Assembly (NCBI GenBank): GCA_965178125.1
Contig: OZ237766.1
Coordinates: 248,001 to 312,000, forward strand
DNA: 64,000 nucleotides
Direction of reading: 5' to 3'
From: Bilabrum cf. latius
Lineage: Eukaryota; Bigyra: Bicosoecida; Bigyra; Bicosoecida
Every line of letters starts with the position of its first letter. Position 1 is the first letter of the stretch. A program made the position numbers and the translations under genes. Below the pieces are notes generated by a model, which had not been told where the DNA came from, did not search any database, and saw only the letters and a list, made by a program, of their open reading frames with translations. Shown in pieces: positions 12,792-22,554 of the stretch.

Positions 12792-13430
12792 ATGAAGGTA
12801 CTTGGACTATGTATGGCAGTAATTGCGTCCGTTTCGGCTCAGTTTGTGCCGATACCCACCCGCCTGGACGGATTCCGGCCGTCCACGCACAACAACAGAA
12901 GCGCTGACCTCGTCCTCGAGGCGCACTATGACTTCATGTGCCCCGATTCCCGTTCGGCGTCCCAAACATTGGATGCAGTTTTGCCTCAATTCACGAAGTC
13001 ACAGCTCCAGTTTGTGGTGCATGTCTTCCCTCTGCCATACCACCAGATGAGCTTCCTCGCGAACGAGGGCGCCTGGGTGCTCGGGGAGCTCTCTGGCGGA
13101 GGAGACGACAAGGCGCTCTGCTGGATGAACAGCTGCTGGAAGAATCAGGAAAGCTGGGGCAACGGTGCCACTGCGAACATGTCTTTCACGGACGTGGTCG
13201 ATCTCATGGGAAAGGCAGCCGAATCCGAGTGCGGCTACAAGGCCGACGAGTTCAAGAACGCGATCGAGTCCGGCGCCGTGAACGAGGACACTCGCGTGTC
13301 GTGGAAATTCGGCTGCGCGAGGGGCGTGGCCGGCACTCCCACTTTCTTCCTGAACGGGGTGGAGCTTGGCCCCGACGCGGGTGGATACACGGCCTCCCAG
13401 TGGGTGGCTCTCCTCAAGCAGTACCTCTGA
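12792..13430 (+). CDS. Secreted DsbA-like thioredoxin-fold protein with a CxxS motif
   Basis: Single exon, 212 residues, ATG at 12792, TGA stop, no internal TAG. The start is set by a signal peptide (MKVLGLCMAVIASVSA) at residues 1-16. The mature part begins with a thioredoxin-type strand and motif (HYDFMCPDSRSASQTL), a helical insertion with several Cys (CWMNSCW, ESECGY), and the cis-Pro loop GVAGTPTFFLNGVEL. This order is that of the DsbA/2-hydroxychromene isomerase branch. The motif is C-P-D-S, so the second redox Cys is replaced by Ser. Such proteins are better suited to binding or glutathionylated intermediates than to dithiol oxidation, although the two later Cys could form a separate disulfide. 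It probably works in the secretory pathway or outside the cell. Confidence 0.82.
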   Translation: MKVLGLCMAVIASVSAQFVPIPTRLDGFRPSTHNNRSADLVLEAHYDFMCPDSRSASQTLDAVLPQFTKSQLQFVVHVFPLPYHQMSFLANEGAWVLGELSGGGDDKALCWMNSCWKNQESWGNGATANMSFTDVVDLMGKAAESECGYKADEFKNAIESGAVNEDTRVSWKFGCARGVAGTPTFFLNGVELGPDAGGYTASQWVALLKQYL

Positions 13431-13440
13431 GGCACTCGCT

Positions 13441-13460
13441 GGGGGGGGGGGGGGGGGGGG
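13441..13460 (+). repeat. Homopolymer run of 20 G
   Basis: Twenty consecutive G residues begin ten bases after the stop codon of the thioredoxin-fold gene, so they lie in its 3' UTR. The length could be inexact because homopolymers of this size are error-prone in sequencing. Confidence 0.9.
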
Positions 13461-13889
13461 TAGTGCGTGAGAAGGATTTCATCTGCCGCACTGAAGGGTC
13501 ACTCGGAGGGGGCGCCATCGCAATCGATCCATCGATCGATCCTGCTTAACATTTTCCTGCTGCTGCTGCTGCGCCCCAGTGCGCGCCCCTGACCCTACCA
13601 CGGGGGGTGGGCGTGGCGGTCTGGATTGGAAGCGGGCCGTCTGCGGTTGCAACCCCATTGTTTCTGGTGACTCGAATTCGATATTTTGCATATGTCTTAG
13701 TGGAACAACCACGGGCATGCCCCCATCCAAGTCTCTCTAAATCAGCTGAGCGCCTTCAGGTTGCCATCGTCTCCTGCTGGAGGGACAGACGGTGGTAGCC
13801 TCACTCGCGGCTAGTAGTCTAGAGCTAGGCTAGCCTTGAGGAACAGGGAGGCGGACGCATACACGACCCAGCCCCTTGCACGCATCTTC

Positions 13890-14567
13890 TCATCTACCAC
13901 CACGGGCCCCACTTGCACTGCTCTCTGCCCCCCTTGCTGCCACGCTGCTCGACTTCGGGCTGCCTGCAAACAGGGGTCGCAGCAGGCCCCTGCCGGTTTC
14001 TGTGGAGCCGAGCAGGACGCCGACACCGAACAAAGCCACGCCCAGGCCCGCCACTAACGCAACCCGCTGCATTTCTCTCCTCTTGTGCAGGTGGAGCACC
14101 CAGTCTGCCTTCATCTTCGCGTGCTCGTCCGATTTGTGCTGCAGGTGCACCAGAAACCCATTGAATAGCTCCTCCCGAGAAATCCAGCCATCGTGGTTGG
14201 TGTCCATAGCCAAAAATACAGCTTCTACCACCGCGATCTGATCGTCGATATTCTGGGACGTAAATCCGAGTTCCTCCAAGAATCCAGCGGCCTTTGGGTC
14301 GATCTTTGGGTTCGAAAGGACCGAGCTCACGAAACGGAACAGCTCTGCTGGAGTGATGTGACCGTCTTTTGCACCTTCGTCATTCGACATATCGATTTCA
14401 TCGAAAACATAGTCAGATAGCGCACGGGCCGACATGATTGCTGCGGTTCGCTTGCCCACCATAGATTGGAAAGCCTTCTATCCTGCCTGCTGGATTGCCC
14501 TGCCCGGCGATTGGGGTGTCGTGGGGGGTTTGGCAGCGGAAGAATCAGTAGCGGACGACGATGCCAT
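13890..14567 (-). CDS. EF-hand protein with a C-terminal membrane segment
   Basis: 225 residues from ATG 14567 to TGA 13890. Reading TAG at 14478-14480 as Gln extends the protein upstream from an internal Met to a proper start (MASSSATDSSAAKPPTTPQ) in the same frame. A canonical EF-hand loop is DTNHDGWISREEL at about residues 122-134. An earlier, longer loop (DMSNDEGAKDGHITPAELF, from about residue 60) looks like a degenerate EF-hand with an insertion. After a basic linker comes a single hydrophobic segment (VALVAGLGVALFGVGVLLG) and a Ser/Ala/Gly-rich tail, which suggests a tail-anchored calcium sensor facing the cytosol. It shares a 155-bp divergent promoter region with the WW/TPR gene. The calcium-binding prediction rests on one good loop. 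Confidence 0.85.
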
Positions 14568-14722
14568 GGTTTTGGTCGCGTTCACGTTTGCAGAGACTCT
14601 GTTCCAGGGATTGCAGAATTGAGGCCGAAACCCGGAACGTTCCATGGTGTTCGTTTGGAAAACGATTCAAGCACACTTCCATCCAAGAGTATGCTGCTTG
14701 CTACCCTCAGAACTTCCTTATC
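14568..14722. promoter_or_regulatory. Short divergent promoter region
   Basis: Only 155 bases separate the start codons of the EF-hand gene (minus) and the WW/TPR gene (plus), so the two probably share regulatory sequence. I see no clear TATA box. Confidence 0.5.
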
Positions 14723-17716
14723 ATGGTGAATCTGATATTAATTGCGCTCCAGCTTGCGGTCTTGGACGTTTCTTGGGCCGAAATCAACGACCAAGGCCAT
14801 GTATCTGATGCCGAACAGCGGCGCGAGCTACCGCCCAGGCAAGAGGATCAGCAGCCTGAGGGATCGACTCTGCGCGCGTTGATTTATTCTGCTCATGCAT
14901 ACCCATTCTATAGACCCGATTTAGTGGACGAGGTGGAGTTCGAAGCCATCGATCTCAAGGATTGGGTGTTTGTGCCGGGCGACGACGAGCACTACTTGAA
15001 CACCAAGACGGGCGAGACATCATGGGTGAACCCTGCCCTTACGCAGGCAGCCGAAAACGTTGAGCGCAATCAGCTGTACATGCACCAGGACGCCTACGAG
15101 GCAGAAGCGCACGCCGCGGATGTTTACATGCTCGGGAGGACGCAAGAAGAGGAGGAAGCCGCGCTGCGGATCAGCTGGCGCCTGTACGACGAGACGCTTT
15201 AGTTCCGGGGATTTCTCGACGACCTTCCCGCGATCTAGAACCGCGCTCGCATCCCACGGGCGCCTCCTGACAGGGCGAGCATGAGGCGCATCGCGAAGCT
15301 GGCCGGCGTGTTATTTGACGTGGCTCAGATCCGGCTGGAAGTTGCCGTGTACAACATCGAAAGAGAGGTGTTTGCCCGTCTGGGAGCCAGCGGCGCGCTG
15401 GGTACGGCGGGGGAGGAGCATGCCAGCTGGGAGGACGGGGGCACCGGGCTTGGGGGAATAGAGGAGGGCCGAGGGGGTGGCGAGGGTGCATCGCACGGAG
15501 GTGCGCCCACCGAGCAACGCGAGACCCCTGGTGTCGTGTCTGAGGGAACACAAAAAGAAAGCGGGGAGGACGATGCAGCGGGATTCGATCTGGAGGCCCT
15601 CACAGCGAGCCTTTGGGAAGATGAAGACGTAGACGAGGAGGAGCATGACCGGATCCCGGCAAGTATTGCATCGGTCGATGACGCATCGCATGCGGGGGCA
15701 CAATCTTCATCTTCATCTTCGTCATCGTCGCAGGCCATGGACCGGCTTCTCGCCTCTGCGATCCACCAGAAGATGAGGGAGCAGGACCAGTCGGACTCGG
15801 AATCAGACTAGGATTCGCAGGGTGCGTCTGTGGAGGACACTACTGGTGCAGGCGGCAACGAGAAAGAGGAGGAGGAGGAGGAGGACGAGGTGCTGCCTGA
15901 GCGGATCGATCTGGACTCAGTAGACGAGAAGATAGCACAAGAGAAAAAGGTACTCAAGAAAGGATTGATCGCTGAATAGCCGAGGGAACAATCGAGTGCA
16001 ATGAGTGCTGCTGGTGAAGCAGATGCCCTTGGTGCACTGCACTCAGGCGACATCCACATGCCCGTGGACAAGCCCCCCCCGGCGGTTGCAACCGAAGACA
16101 GGGTGCTCCTGGCAGGGGCCCTCAGCGACCTGGGCAATTTCTGGTTCGCGCGGGGAGAGTGGCACCTGGCCATCGATTGCTTCCGCAGGTCACTCTTCTG
16201 GAACCCTGAGCACACGGCGACGCTGATCAACCTGGCCAGCGTGTTCGTCCGTCTTGGGTTCGAACATGACGCCGACACGGTGATGAAATACTACAGGCGG
16301 GTGGAAGGAGGCACCATGGGCGGGTGGGAGGTGTCCGAAGAGGATAGGCTGCAGCGGGGGATCGATTTCGGTAAGAGGCTGTCCCAGCTGATGGGGGGCA
16401 AGACCGTCGGGCAGCTAGTCCTGGACGGCGACATCGATACCCTGGCTTTGCTGAAGACGCTGCAGTACCAGCCGCAGCTGCAGGAAAACATCCAGTACGC
16501 TTCGTTGGACTCGTGCGGCGGCGCCTAGGGCGGTACCAATGATGCTGGCGTGCTGGACGACGGCATGAAGGAGATCGAGGGAGCTGGGGCGACGTCTGGC
16601 GCTGCACATGCTGGCCGCCAGATGGCTCATGATCCGTGGCTGCAATCGATGATGGAAATTGGGGGTGCTAGTGAAGGTGATGGTGATGGGGAAACCGGCA
16701 GCACCCAGACAAGTGGCCCGTTCCAGGTGCCTGCGTTGGAAGAGGCAGACGAGGTGCTGCGCTCGTTTGACTCTCACGAGAGGCTCCTTGAGATCGGCGG
16801 AACCGGGAGCTTCCCCACGATGTAGCAGGCACAGGAGCAGTTCGAGAGCTTCAAGACGTACCTGACTCGGATCACGGGAGACCCTTCTCTGGTCCCTGGT
16901 CACGGCCTGCAGGAGTACAAGAAGGCATGGCAGGAGCTGATCCAGGAGGAGGGGTCATACACCAAGGGTGTGACGAAGAGGAGGAGTGCGGTCGATGCGG
17001 AGAGGAGGCGCATCGAGGCGGAGACACCACCGGGCGGCTCCTACTCGATCTCGCCCGAGACCCTCCGCGGCTTCAACATCGCGATCGAGGGGGCGGTGCT
17101 GGGGCTGACGACGCAGAGGGAGGACGAGGAGAAGGAGAGGCAATCGGCGGCGGACGAACGTTCGCGAACCGAGGCGGCGGCGGCGTCGCTGCCGAGTCGA
17201 ATCGCGGGTGAAAGTGCAGGGCATGGTGGTGCGAACGGACGCCTATCTCAAGAGGCTGTTGCAGCCATGGACGCGTCCTCTGTTTTGGACGACGTGGCCG
17301 TGCTTGGATCCGTGGATGCTTCGCTTTCGTCGTCGGAGCGGGAGGGCTGGAGGGTACGTCCCGGGGTGGTTGGGGATGATTCGATCGGAGCTGTGGGGTT
17401 AGATGCCTCACTCGACGATGGGGCGGAGGGGGAGGGGGGCATGCCCCTGGACGAGCTGGCTGGGCTGGGACTTGGGCTGGTGCTCCTGGTGGGAGGCTTG
17501 GGATACGTTGCGGTGAGGAGCGGGTGCACTGCACGGTGCTGCCGCTGCTGCTGCTGCAGGGGGCAAACGGGGGAGGCGGTCGCGAGGGAGAAGAGCGGGG
17601 CAACATGGGGTGGGACTGGATCGGCAGCTGCCTCGCCCGCGGGTGGTGGCACCAAACCTAGCCAGAGCAAGGGCAAGGGCAAGGGGAGGGGCCGGCGAGG
17701 TGGCAGGCGGCGCTGA
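14723..17716 (+). CDS. WW-domain and TPR protein with signal peptide and C-terminal membrane segment
   Basis: A single 998-codon frame (997 residues) ending in TGA. It is open only if TAG at 15200, 15236, 15809, 15977, 16526 and 16823 is sense. The N-terminus is a signal peptide (MVNLILIALQLAVLDVSWA). A WW domain spans about residues 78-106 (DWVFVPGDDEHYLNTKTGET then SWVNP). A long acidic, Ser-rich low-complexity stretch follows. Around residues 465-530 one to two TPR-like helical pairs are visible (ALSDLGNFWFARGEWHLAID). The C-terminal third has a charged coiled-coil-like segment rich in Glu and Arg, then a hydrophobic helix (GLGLGLVLLVGGLGYVAV) at about 910-930, followed by Cys and a Gly/Lys/Arg-rich tail. 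WW domains bind proline motifs and TPRs bind peptides, so a scaffold role is likely. The topology is odd, because both domains would face the lumen. Confidence 0.85.
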
Positions 17717-17862
17717 TAGGCGGGAAATATAAGCGTTCGAACTAAACTGTACTGATGCTTTGCTGAACCGGCTTGTTTCGCCAAACATCATCTGCTGCGG
17801 CCTGCGAAGGCAAGCAGATGCGTCCCACTGGCACCACAACCACAGGCATCCTTTCAAGTTGA

Positions 17863-18312
17863 TCACCCCAACGGGTCGAAAATTGTCCTGACGTACGAGC
17901 CGCCCTTCTCCATGACCTAGACTACCGCGTTGACATTGGCTACGATCTCATCCTCGTCCGACTTCTCTGGGCCCGCCTTTGCTTGCTTCAGTTCTGCTCG
18001 CAAGACTCCAGCGTTGGCTAGCCTTGACGGCTTGATGCCGGTTGTATCGATCTTCTCGCATGAGAACTCGATTGTTTGGTCACCAGCTTCAATAATTTTT
18101 GGTTCTGTGGATCCTAGCAAAACCGTGTACCTCTTCTTGATTGAGTCTACTGTGTAAGAAAAGCTCCAGTACGCGTGGTCCATTTTTGACTTGGCCTCAA
18201 ACCCGATTTTCACTTCTAGTCCATCCGTCACGGCGACGTCAGAAGGACCAGCAGAGTACACATTCACTACGATTGCATCACCGCCCCCCTCCGAACCCGT
18301 TGCTGCCGCCAT
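17863..18312 (-). CDS. Small beta-rich conserved-looking protein
   Basis: 149 residues from ATG 18312 to TGA 17863, single exon. TAG at 17917-17919 is internal; the sequence continues QVMEKGGSYVRTIFDPLG before the stop. The protein has no signal peptide or membrane segment. Alternating hydrophobic strands (VVNVYSAG, VKIGFEAK, YWSFSYTVD, RYTVLLGSTEP) suggest a compact beta-sandwich. I do not recognise the family with certainty. The 3' end faces the WW/TPR gene, with 146 bases between the two stops. Confidence 0.75.
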
Positions 18313-19015
18313 ACTACGCACTTCTGCCCGGTCGCCACGGTCGGCAGCGGAGCGGTTGCAAGCTCAGTTTTTGAAAGCATTCGATATCTACCGTCACGAA
18401 TCGTATAGGATATTGAGGCAAAGATAATGATACAAATTTTGCACGTTTGAGGACGTCGTTTGCGGAGCTGCAATGCAGGCGGCAGAATTTGCTCACGAGT
18501 TTGAATCTCATGGAATTATTGATGAGGTTGGGAAGTCGCTTAGTTCTAGGCTCGACCGCAGTCAAGTTGTACCTCCTGTAATAATTAAAAGTATGATTTG
18601 GAATGAATGCCTGCACTTGATTGGCATATTTGCTGCCATTGCTATCGATGCAAACAGACCGCTTCACGTTGGTTGGCCTGGCACATGGCTCCAAGTCAAC
18701 AGCAGAGGCGCGCAGTCTCATTGCGAGATAGCCTGTGCCATCCCAGCTGAAATAGTTATGCGCATTCGGGGAGGTTCGCAAGTGTCTCACCGACGACAGT
18801 GCGTCGCGTTTCGTATTGCCAGGGAGCTGCCACTCGCCCCTCAGGCTTCCAGTACAGTTACGGTGGAAGGCGAAAACTTTGCCTTATATACGGCCAACCC
18901 CGCATTCATTCGTATCAATGTATCTATATACGGTAATGACGCCACTGAACGCGGTGGCAAACGTTCACCAGGCTCGAAATCGGTCTCTCTGGAATGCGAG
19001 CCAAGGGCGGGGACG
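18313..19015. other. Intergenic region with possible TATA box and an unresolved open stretch
   Basis: A TATATA element at 18891-18896 lies 120 bp upstream of the polyQ gene start. On the minus strand about 18600-18790 reads in a protein-like way (DGTGYLAMRLRASAVDLEP) and is bordered by an acceptor-like TTTCAG, so a small exon there is possible. I could not build a gene model. Confidence 0.35.
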
Positions 19016-20616
19016 ATGCAACATCAATGCCATGACGGTCCTGCCGCTGGTGCAACCTAGGGGCAAACTGAAGGTGCAGCCAGTGTGGATGGTACACCCT
19101 CCAAGCAGTCAGCAGGGCACACCACGTCGTCTGGCAAGTCGCAACATCCAGGGGAAGGTGGAGCTGCACCAGCGATCGTACACGCTGGTCTCGGTCGCGC
19201 CCATGCATCGCCGGCTGTGTCAGACTGGATCGTGGTGCTAGGCCCAGATTTGGGCCAGCGTGAGGATCTGGGCCAGTCGGAGCGTGCGAACAGCATAGGT
19301 GCCAGCAGCATAGGTGCCAGCAGCATAGGTGCCAGCAGCAGGGACGGTGGCACGGGCACTGGCTGGGACGAGCGACTCCGTGAGGCATTTTAGGGGGGTG
19401 TTCCGATCGAATGCTGTATAGATTCGCTGTACGCGCTGGATGGCCACGGCGGCGGTGGATCGGTTCGCACCTCTAACACAGGTGCTGGCGCAAGCCCACC
19501 CAGTGGCGCCAAGGCTGCAAGGGGGCAGGGGATTAGCAGTATCAGTGGTGGCGACGGTGATGATGGTGGTGAGGCCAGTAGTGGTCATGCCAATGCAGTG
19601 CATAGGATTCATGCAGTCCCGGTTGATGCACCGCAGTGCAGTGCCCCTGGAAGCGCCGCTCAGCTGCAGCTGCTTCGGCTCATGGCCGTGGACCCATCAG
19701 CTGGCCAGCCATTTGCGACCAGCTCTGGAGCAGGTGACTCTACCCGACGCAGTTCCTCAGTTGGTGGGTCATTATTCACCAAGAGCCAGTCCAGTGCAGG
19801 GTCCACCGGTGGATTGGCCACCCACCGACGGCCTGACCGGTGCGGTCCCACAAGCCAGAGCGATGCATGTCTCCGGTCCGTCCTGGACGCCTTCGGGGGA
19901 GGTGACCCCATGCTGCGGGGGTATGACGAGAGCAGGGCCCCCAGGATGGGGTCATACATTGGTTCCGCTGGGACTGGGCGCGGCGCTCCCGGCGCTCCCG
20001 CTACTGGAGGGTAGAGGCGCGGGTAGGCGCCAGGCATCGACGGGTGGGGCGGGGACAGAGCAGGCAGTTTGCGCGGCACCAGTTCCGCAACGTCGGTGGC
20101 CAGCACCAGCACAAGCCGATCGCTCGACACCGCCACCCGCATGCGGAACCGGCGCCGCGCATCCGGACAGTCGAGCGACGCCGACACCCTCCAGCGCCTG
20201 CTGCCAACCGGGGCGGGCGCCTCTGCCAGCTCCTCACAGCCGGGCCAGCCCCCCCCCGCTGCTGGGGGGATGCAGGGGTTGCATGCTGGCGTCAGGGTGG
20301 TATCCTCTCGAGGGGGCTCCTCGGTGGGCTCGTAGCCCAGCCGGCGGTCGGCAGGGGGCGCCGCGCATTCGCTTGGTTCCGCAGCCCTCGCCCCGTCCGA
20401 GCCGGCCTTCGAGGTCTCGTCTGGGCACAGCTCCCGTTACTCGAAGAGGAAGAGGGAGAGGAGAAACATGAGGATGCAGAGGAAGAGGGGGGATGGGGGG
20501 AAACCTCCGACGCGGGGGATACCTGGTGTGACGAGTGCGGGCGTGGCGTCTAGAGGTGGCCGTCGCGCCGCACTGCTGGCCATCGCACGGTCGCAGTCGG
20601 CGATGCACCAACAGGC

Positions 20617-20662
<46 letters not shown>

Positions 20663-21250
20663 GAACAGCAACATCAACAGCAGAATCGCCCGTAGTATTC
20701 TCGCAGCCCTGACAGCGGCCCCCGTGGGAGTGTCCTGGGTGCGGTGGATCGAACCACTGAGATTGGTGTGACGAGTGAATCCACCGGTGGGGAGAGGGAT
20801 CCACCTGCGCCCTCGTCAGCGTATGCGTGCATCTCGTCGTCGTCTTCTTCGACTGCGGCTGCGGGCCCGGTACCCCACGACAGTGGGCCGGCTAGCGGCA
20901 TCGGCTCTGGCACTGTCAGGGGCCAGCTCTCGGAAGGTGACGCAGGTGCAGGCTCACTAACCGGTCCTAATGCTGGGGCAGGGACAGGGGCAGGGAATGG
21001 AGACACAGAAGCGCCACCGAGGAAACGGATGCGAGCCATGCCCCCGTCACCGCGCTCGTCACACCCGGCGCCAGTGGAGCCGTCGATCCGCCTGTCTGCT
21101 GTGCTGATGACCCGCCTAATGTCTGCGAGGAAACAGGTGGTTGTGGCTCACGTTCTAGCGCGAGCAATGGAGTATTTGGGGGGAAATGGGGATGGCTCGA
21201 GCGACGCTGAGCTCGGGGAAGCGGTGGGTCGCGCCGTGGACGAATCTTGA
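19016..21250 (+). CDS. Low-complexity, Gln-rich protein of unknown function
   Basis: The frame from ATG 19016 to TGA 21248-21250 (744 residues) is kept open by seven TAG codons at 19058, 19391, 20012, 20024, 20333, 20660 and 20693. It remains open further upstream, so the start is a choice: the first Met downstream of the TATA-like element. The protein is rich in Ser, Gly, Arg and Gln. Visible elements are a threefold SIGAS repeat (19287-19337), a polyQ tract of 14 CAG codons ending in TAG, followed by EQQHQQQNRP (20618-20692), an Arg/Lys-rich segment (SKRKRERRNMRMQRKR) resembling a nuclear signal, and a C-terminal helical stretch (VLMTRLMSARKQVVVAHVLA). This would suit a nuclear or RNA-related protein with disordered regions, but that is inference. 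Confidence 0.7.
19287..19337 (+). repeat. 15-bp tandem repeat, three copies
   Basis: The unit AGCATAGGTGCCAGC occurs three times in a row and encodes SIGAS repeats in the polyQ protein. Confidence 0.9.
20618..20662 (+). repeat. CAG repeat (14 units) terminated by TAG
   Basis: Fourteen in-frame CAG codons are followed directly by TAG and then by a further Gln-rich stretch. TAG differs from CAG by one base, so it looks like a point variant within a polyglutamine tract. Confidence 0.95.
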
Positions 21251-21347
21251 TTGGGTAAGGTGCATTTTCTGGTTTCTTGTTCTCGGTGACGACGTGGCAC
21301 CTCGACGATTACTCACACATACATCTGCAACAGTTTACATTGCAATA

Positions 21348-21872
21348 ATGGCAGGATCAGCACCAAGCAAAGAAGCCGTTGATTTCGTGGATACGACTGT
21401 TAAGGATAGCAAGGTTGCGGTGTTCAGCAAGACCTACTGCCCGTTCTGTAAGTTTGCTTTTGCCCGTGTCTTTGTCGGGTCTAGGCAAGCCGTAGCGCGA
21501 TGTCATTTGCAATCACGCAGACTGTTGATTTTGGGGGCATTCGATCTCTTGTATCAGCCCAGACAGGTGGATTCGTTCTGGCGATCCGATGACGTCCCGA
21601 AACCATTACCTACTCCTCGTCCCGCAGGTACGAAGGCCAAGAACGCCCTAAGCACATTCAAGGGTCTCAGCAAGAACATGACGGTGGTTGAGTTAGACAC
21701 CCGCGAGGACGGAGCAGCCTTGCAGGCGGCCATGGCAGCCAAGGCCGGAGCTCGCAGCGTGCCCCAGGTGTTCATTGGCGGAAAGTGCATCGGTGGCGGA
21801 GACGACACTGCCAGGTTGCATGCGACTGGTGACTTGGAAAAGCTGCTCAAGGAGGCCAAAGCCATTGAGTAA
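21348..21872 (+). CDS. Glutaredoxin, two exons
   Basis: Exons 21348-21447 and 21628-21872 give 114 residues and stop at TAA. The intron (180 bp) begins GTAAGTTTGC and ends CCCGCAG; it splits the second Cys codon of the active site and the junction restores TYCPFCTKAKNAL. The dithiol motif is C-P-F-C. Glutathione-binding elements follow in order: SVPQVFIGGK with the cis-Pro, then GGGDDT. Length and motifs are those of a classical dithiol glutaredoxin of the cytosol: no targeting peptide is visible. Glutaredoxins reduce protein disulfides and glutathione mixed disulfides using GSH. No TAG codon is used. It is a good anchor for the intron consensus in this genome. Confidence 0.95.
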   Translation: MAGSAPSKEAVDFVDTTVKDSKVAVFSKTYCPFCKFAFARVFVGSRQAVARCHLQSRRLLILGAFDLLYQPRQVDSFWRSDDVPKPLPTPRPAGTKAKNALSTFKGLSKNMTVVELDTREDGAALQAAMAAKAGARSVPQVFIGGKCIGGGDDTARLHATGDLEKLLKEAKAIE

Positions 21873-22554
21873 ATGCTTAGTTGACGCGAAACAGTCGTAG
21901 TTTTGCTAGTCCAACCCAAATAGAGTGCAATGCACTAGAGTGCAATGCACTGAAGACTGTACGGCGCCACCCGACGTGTTGGCTTCCTTGCAATTTCATG
22001 TATCACTACGATAGGAACCGCTGCAGGGGTATGCTCGCCGCCACACTGATGACCCCAAGCACCTGCCCCGCCGCCTGTGAACCTGCAACCGCCCTGGTCC
22101 CGTAGATGTAGTGCACTGTGGCACGCCTCACGGCCACTGAAGGCAGTCCGCCTGAAATACAATCGTGCCATAGTGCAGGGGCGCCGGTGCCATATCTGTG
22201 GCCGCAGTGGCGCACCCTACTAGTTAGTACCCGTAATGTCCCTCCAGCCGTGACCCCACCCTGGTGGTTCGTCGCGCCCGTGGTGCATTGGGCGAATCTG
22301 GCTGTCCGCGTGCGATGGCGCATGGGTCTGACTTGTGCTCAGGCCCCGCCGACTCATTGGGGACAGCCCTGGAGATTGATTCATCCGCTATAGTATGACC
22401 TGATCAAGAATCTTTGGACCTGATCATCTGATATTTGTAAGGTGCATTTTAAGTGTGATGATTGCAAATCATGATTATTTAGTGTGCATGCGTACAGGCC
22501 CACTGCATCAGCTTACACTGATATAAAGGTCGCATCAGCCTCGAATCTGCAGGA
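21873..22554. other. Intergenic region
   Basis: No convincing ORF. It contains two adjacent copies of AGTGCAATGCACT (21926-21955), a short palindromic element that also occurs near 45505, and a TATA box for the lectin gene near the right end. Confidence 0.5.
22521..22528 (+). promoter_or_regulatory. TATA box of the lectin gene
   Basis: ATATAAAG lies 27 bases before the start codon of the lectin gene, implying a very short 5' UTR. Confidence 0.6.

Noticed and set aside
14561-17716. Cluster of small separate genes, each ending in TAG
   Set aside because: All pieces share one frame, no TAA or TGA separates them, and the pieces lack starts and promoters. One gene with sense TAG is simpler. The same pattern holds across the window.
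19440-20471. Plus-strand ORF of 343 codons overlapping the polyQ gene in another frame
   Set aside because: Composition is a shifted reading of the same low-complexity DNA. The frame with polyQ and a TGA end continues over the full 2.2 kb.
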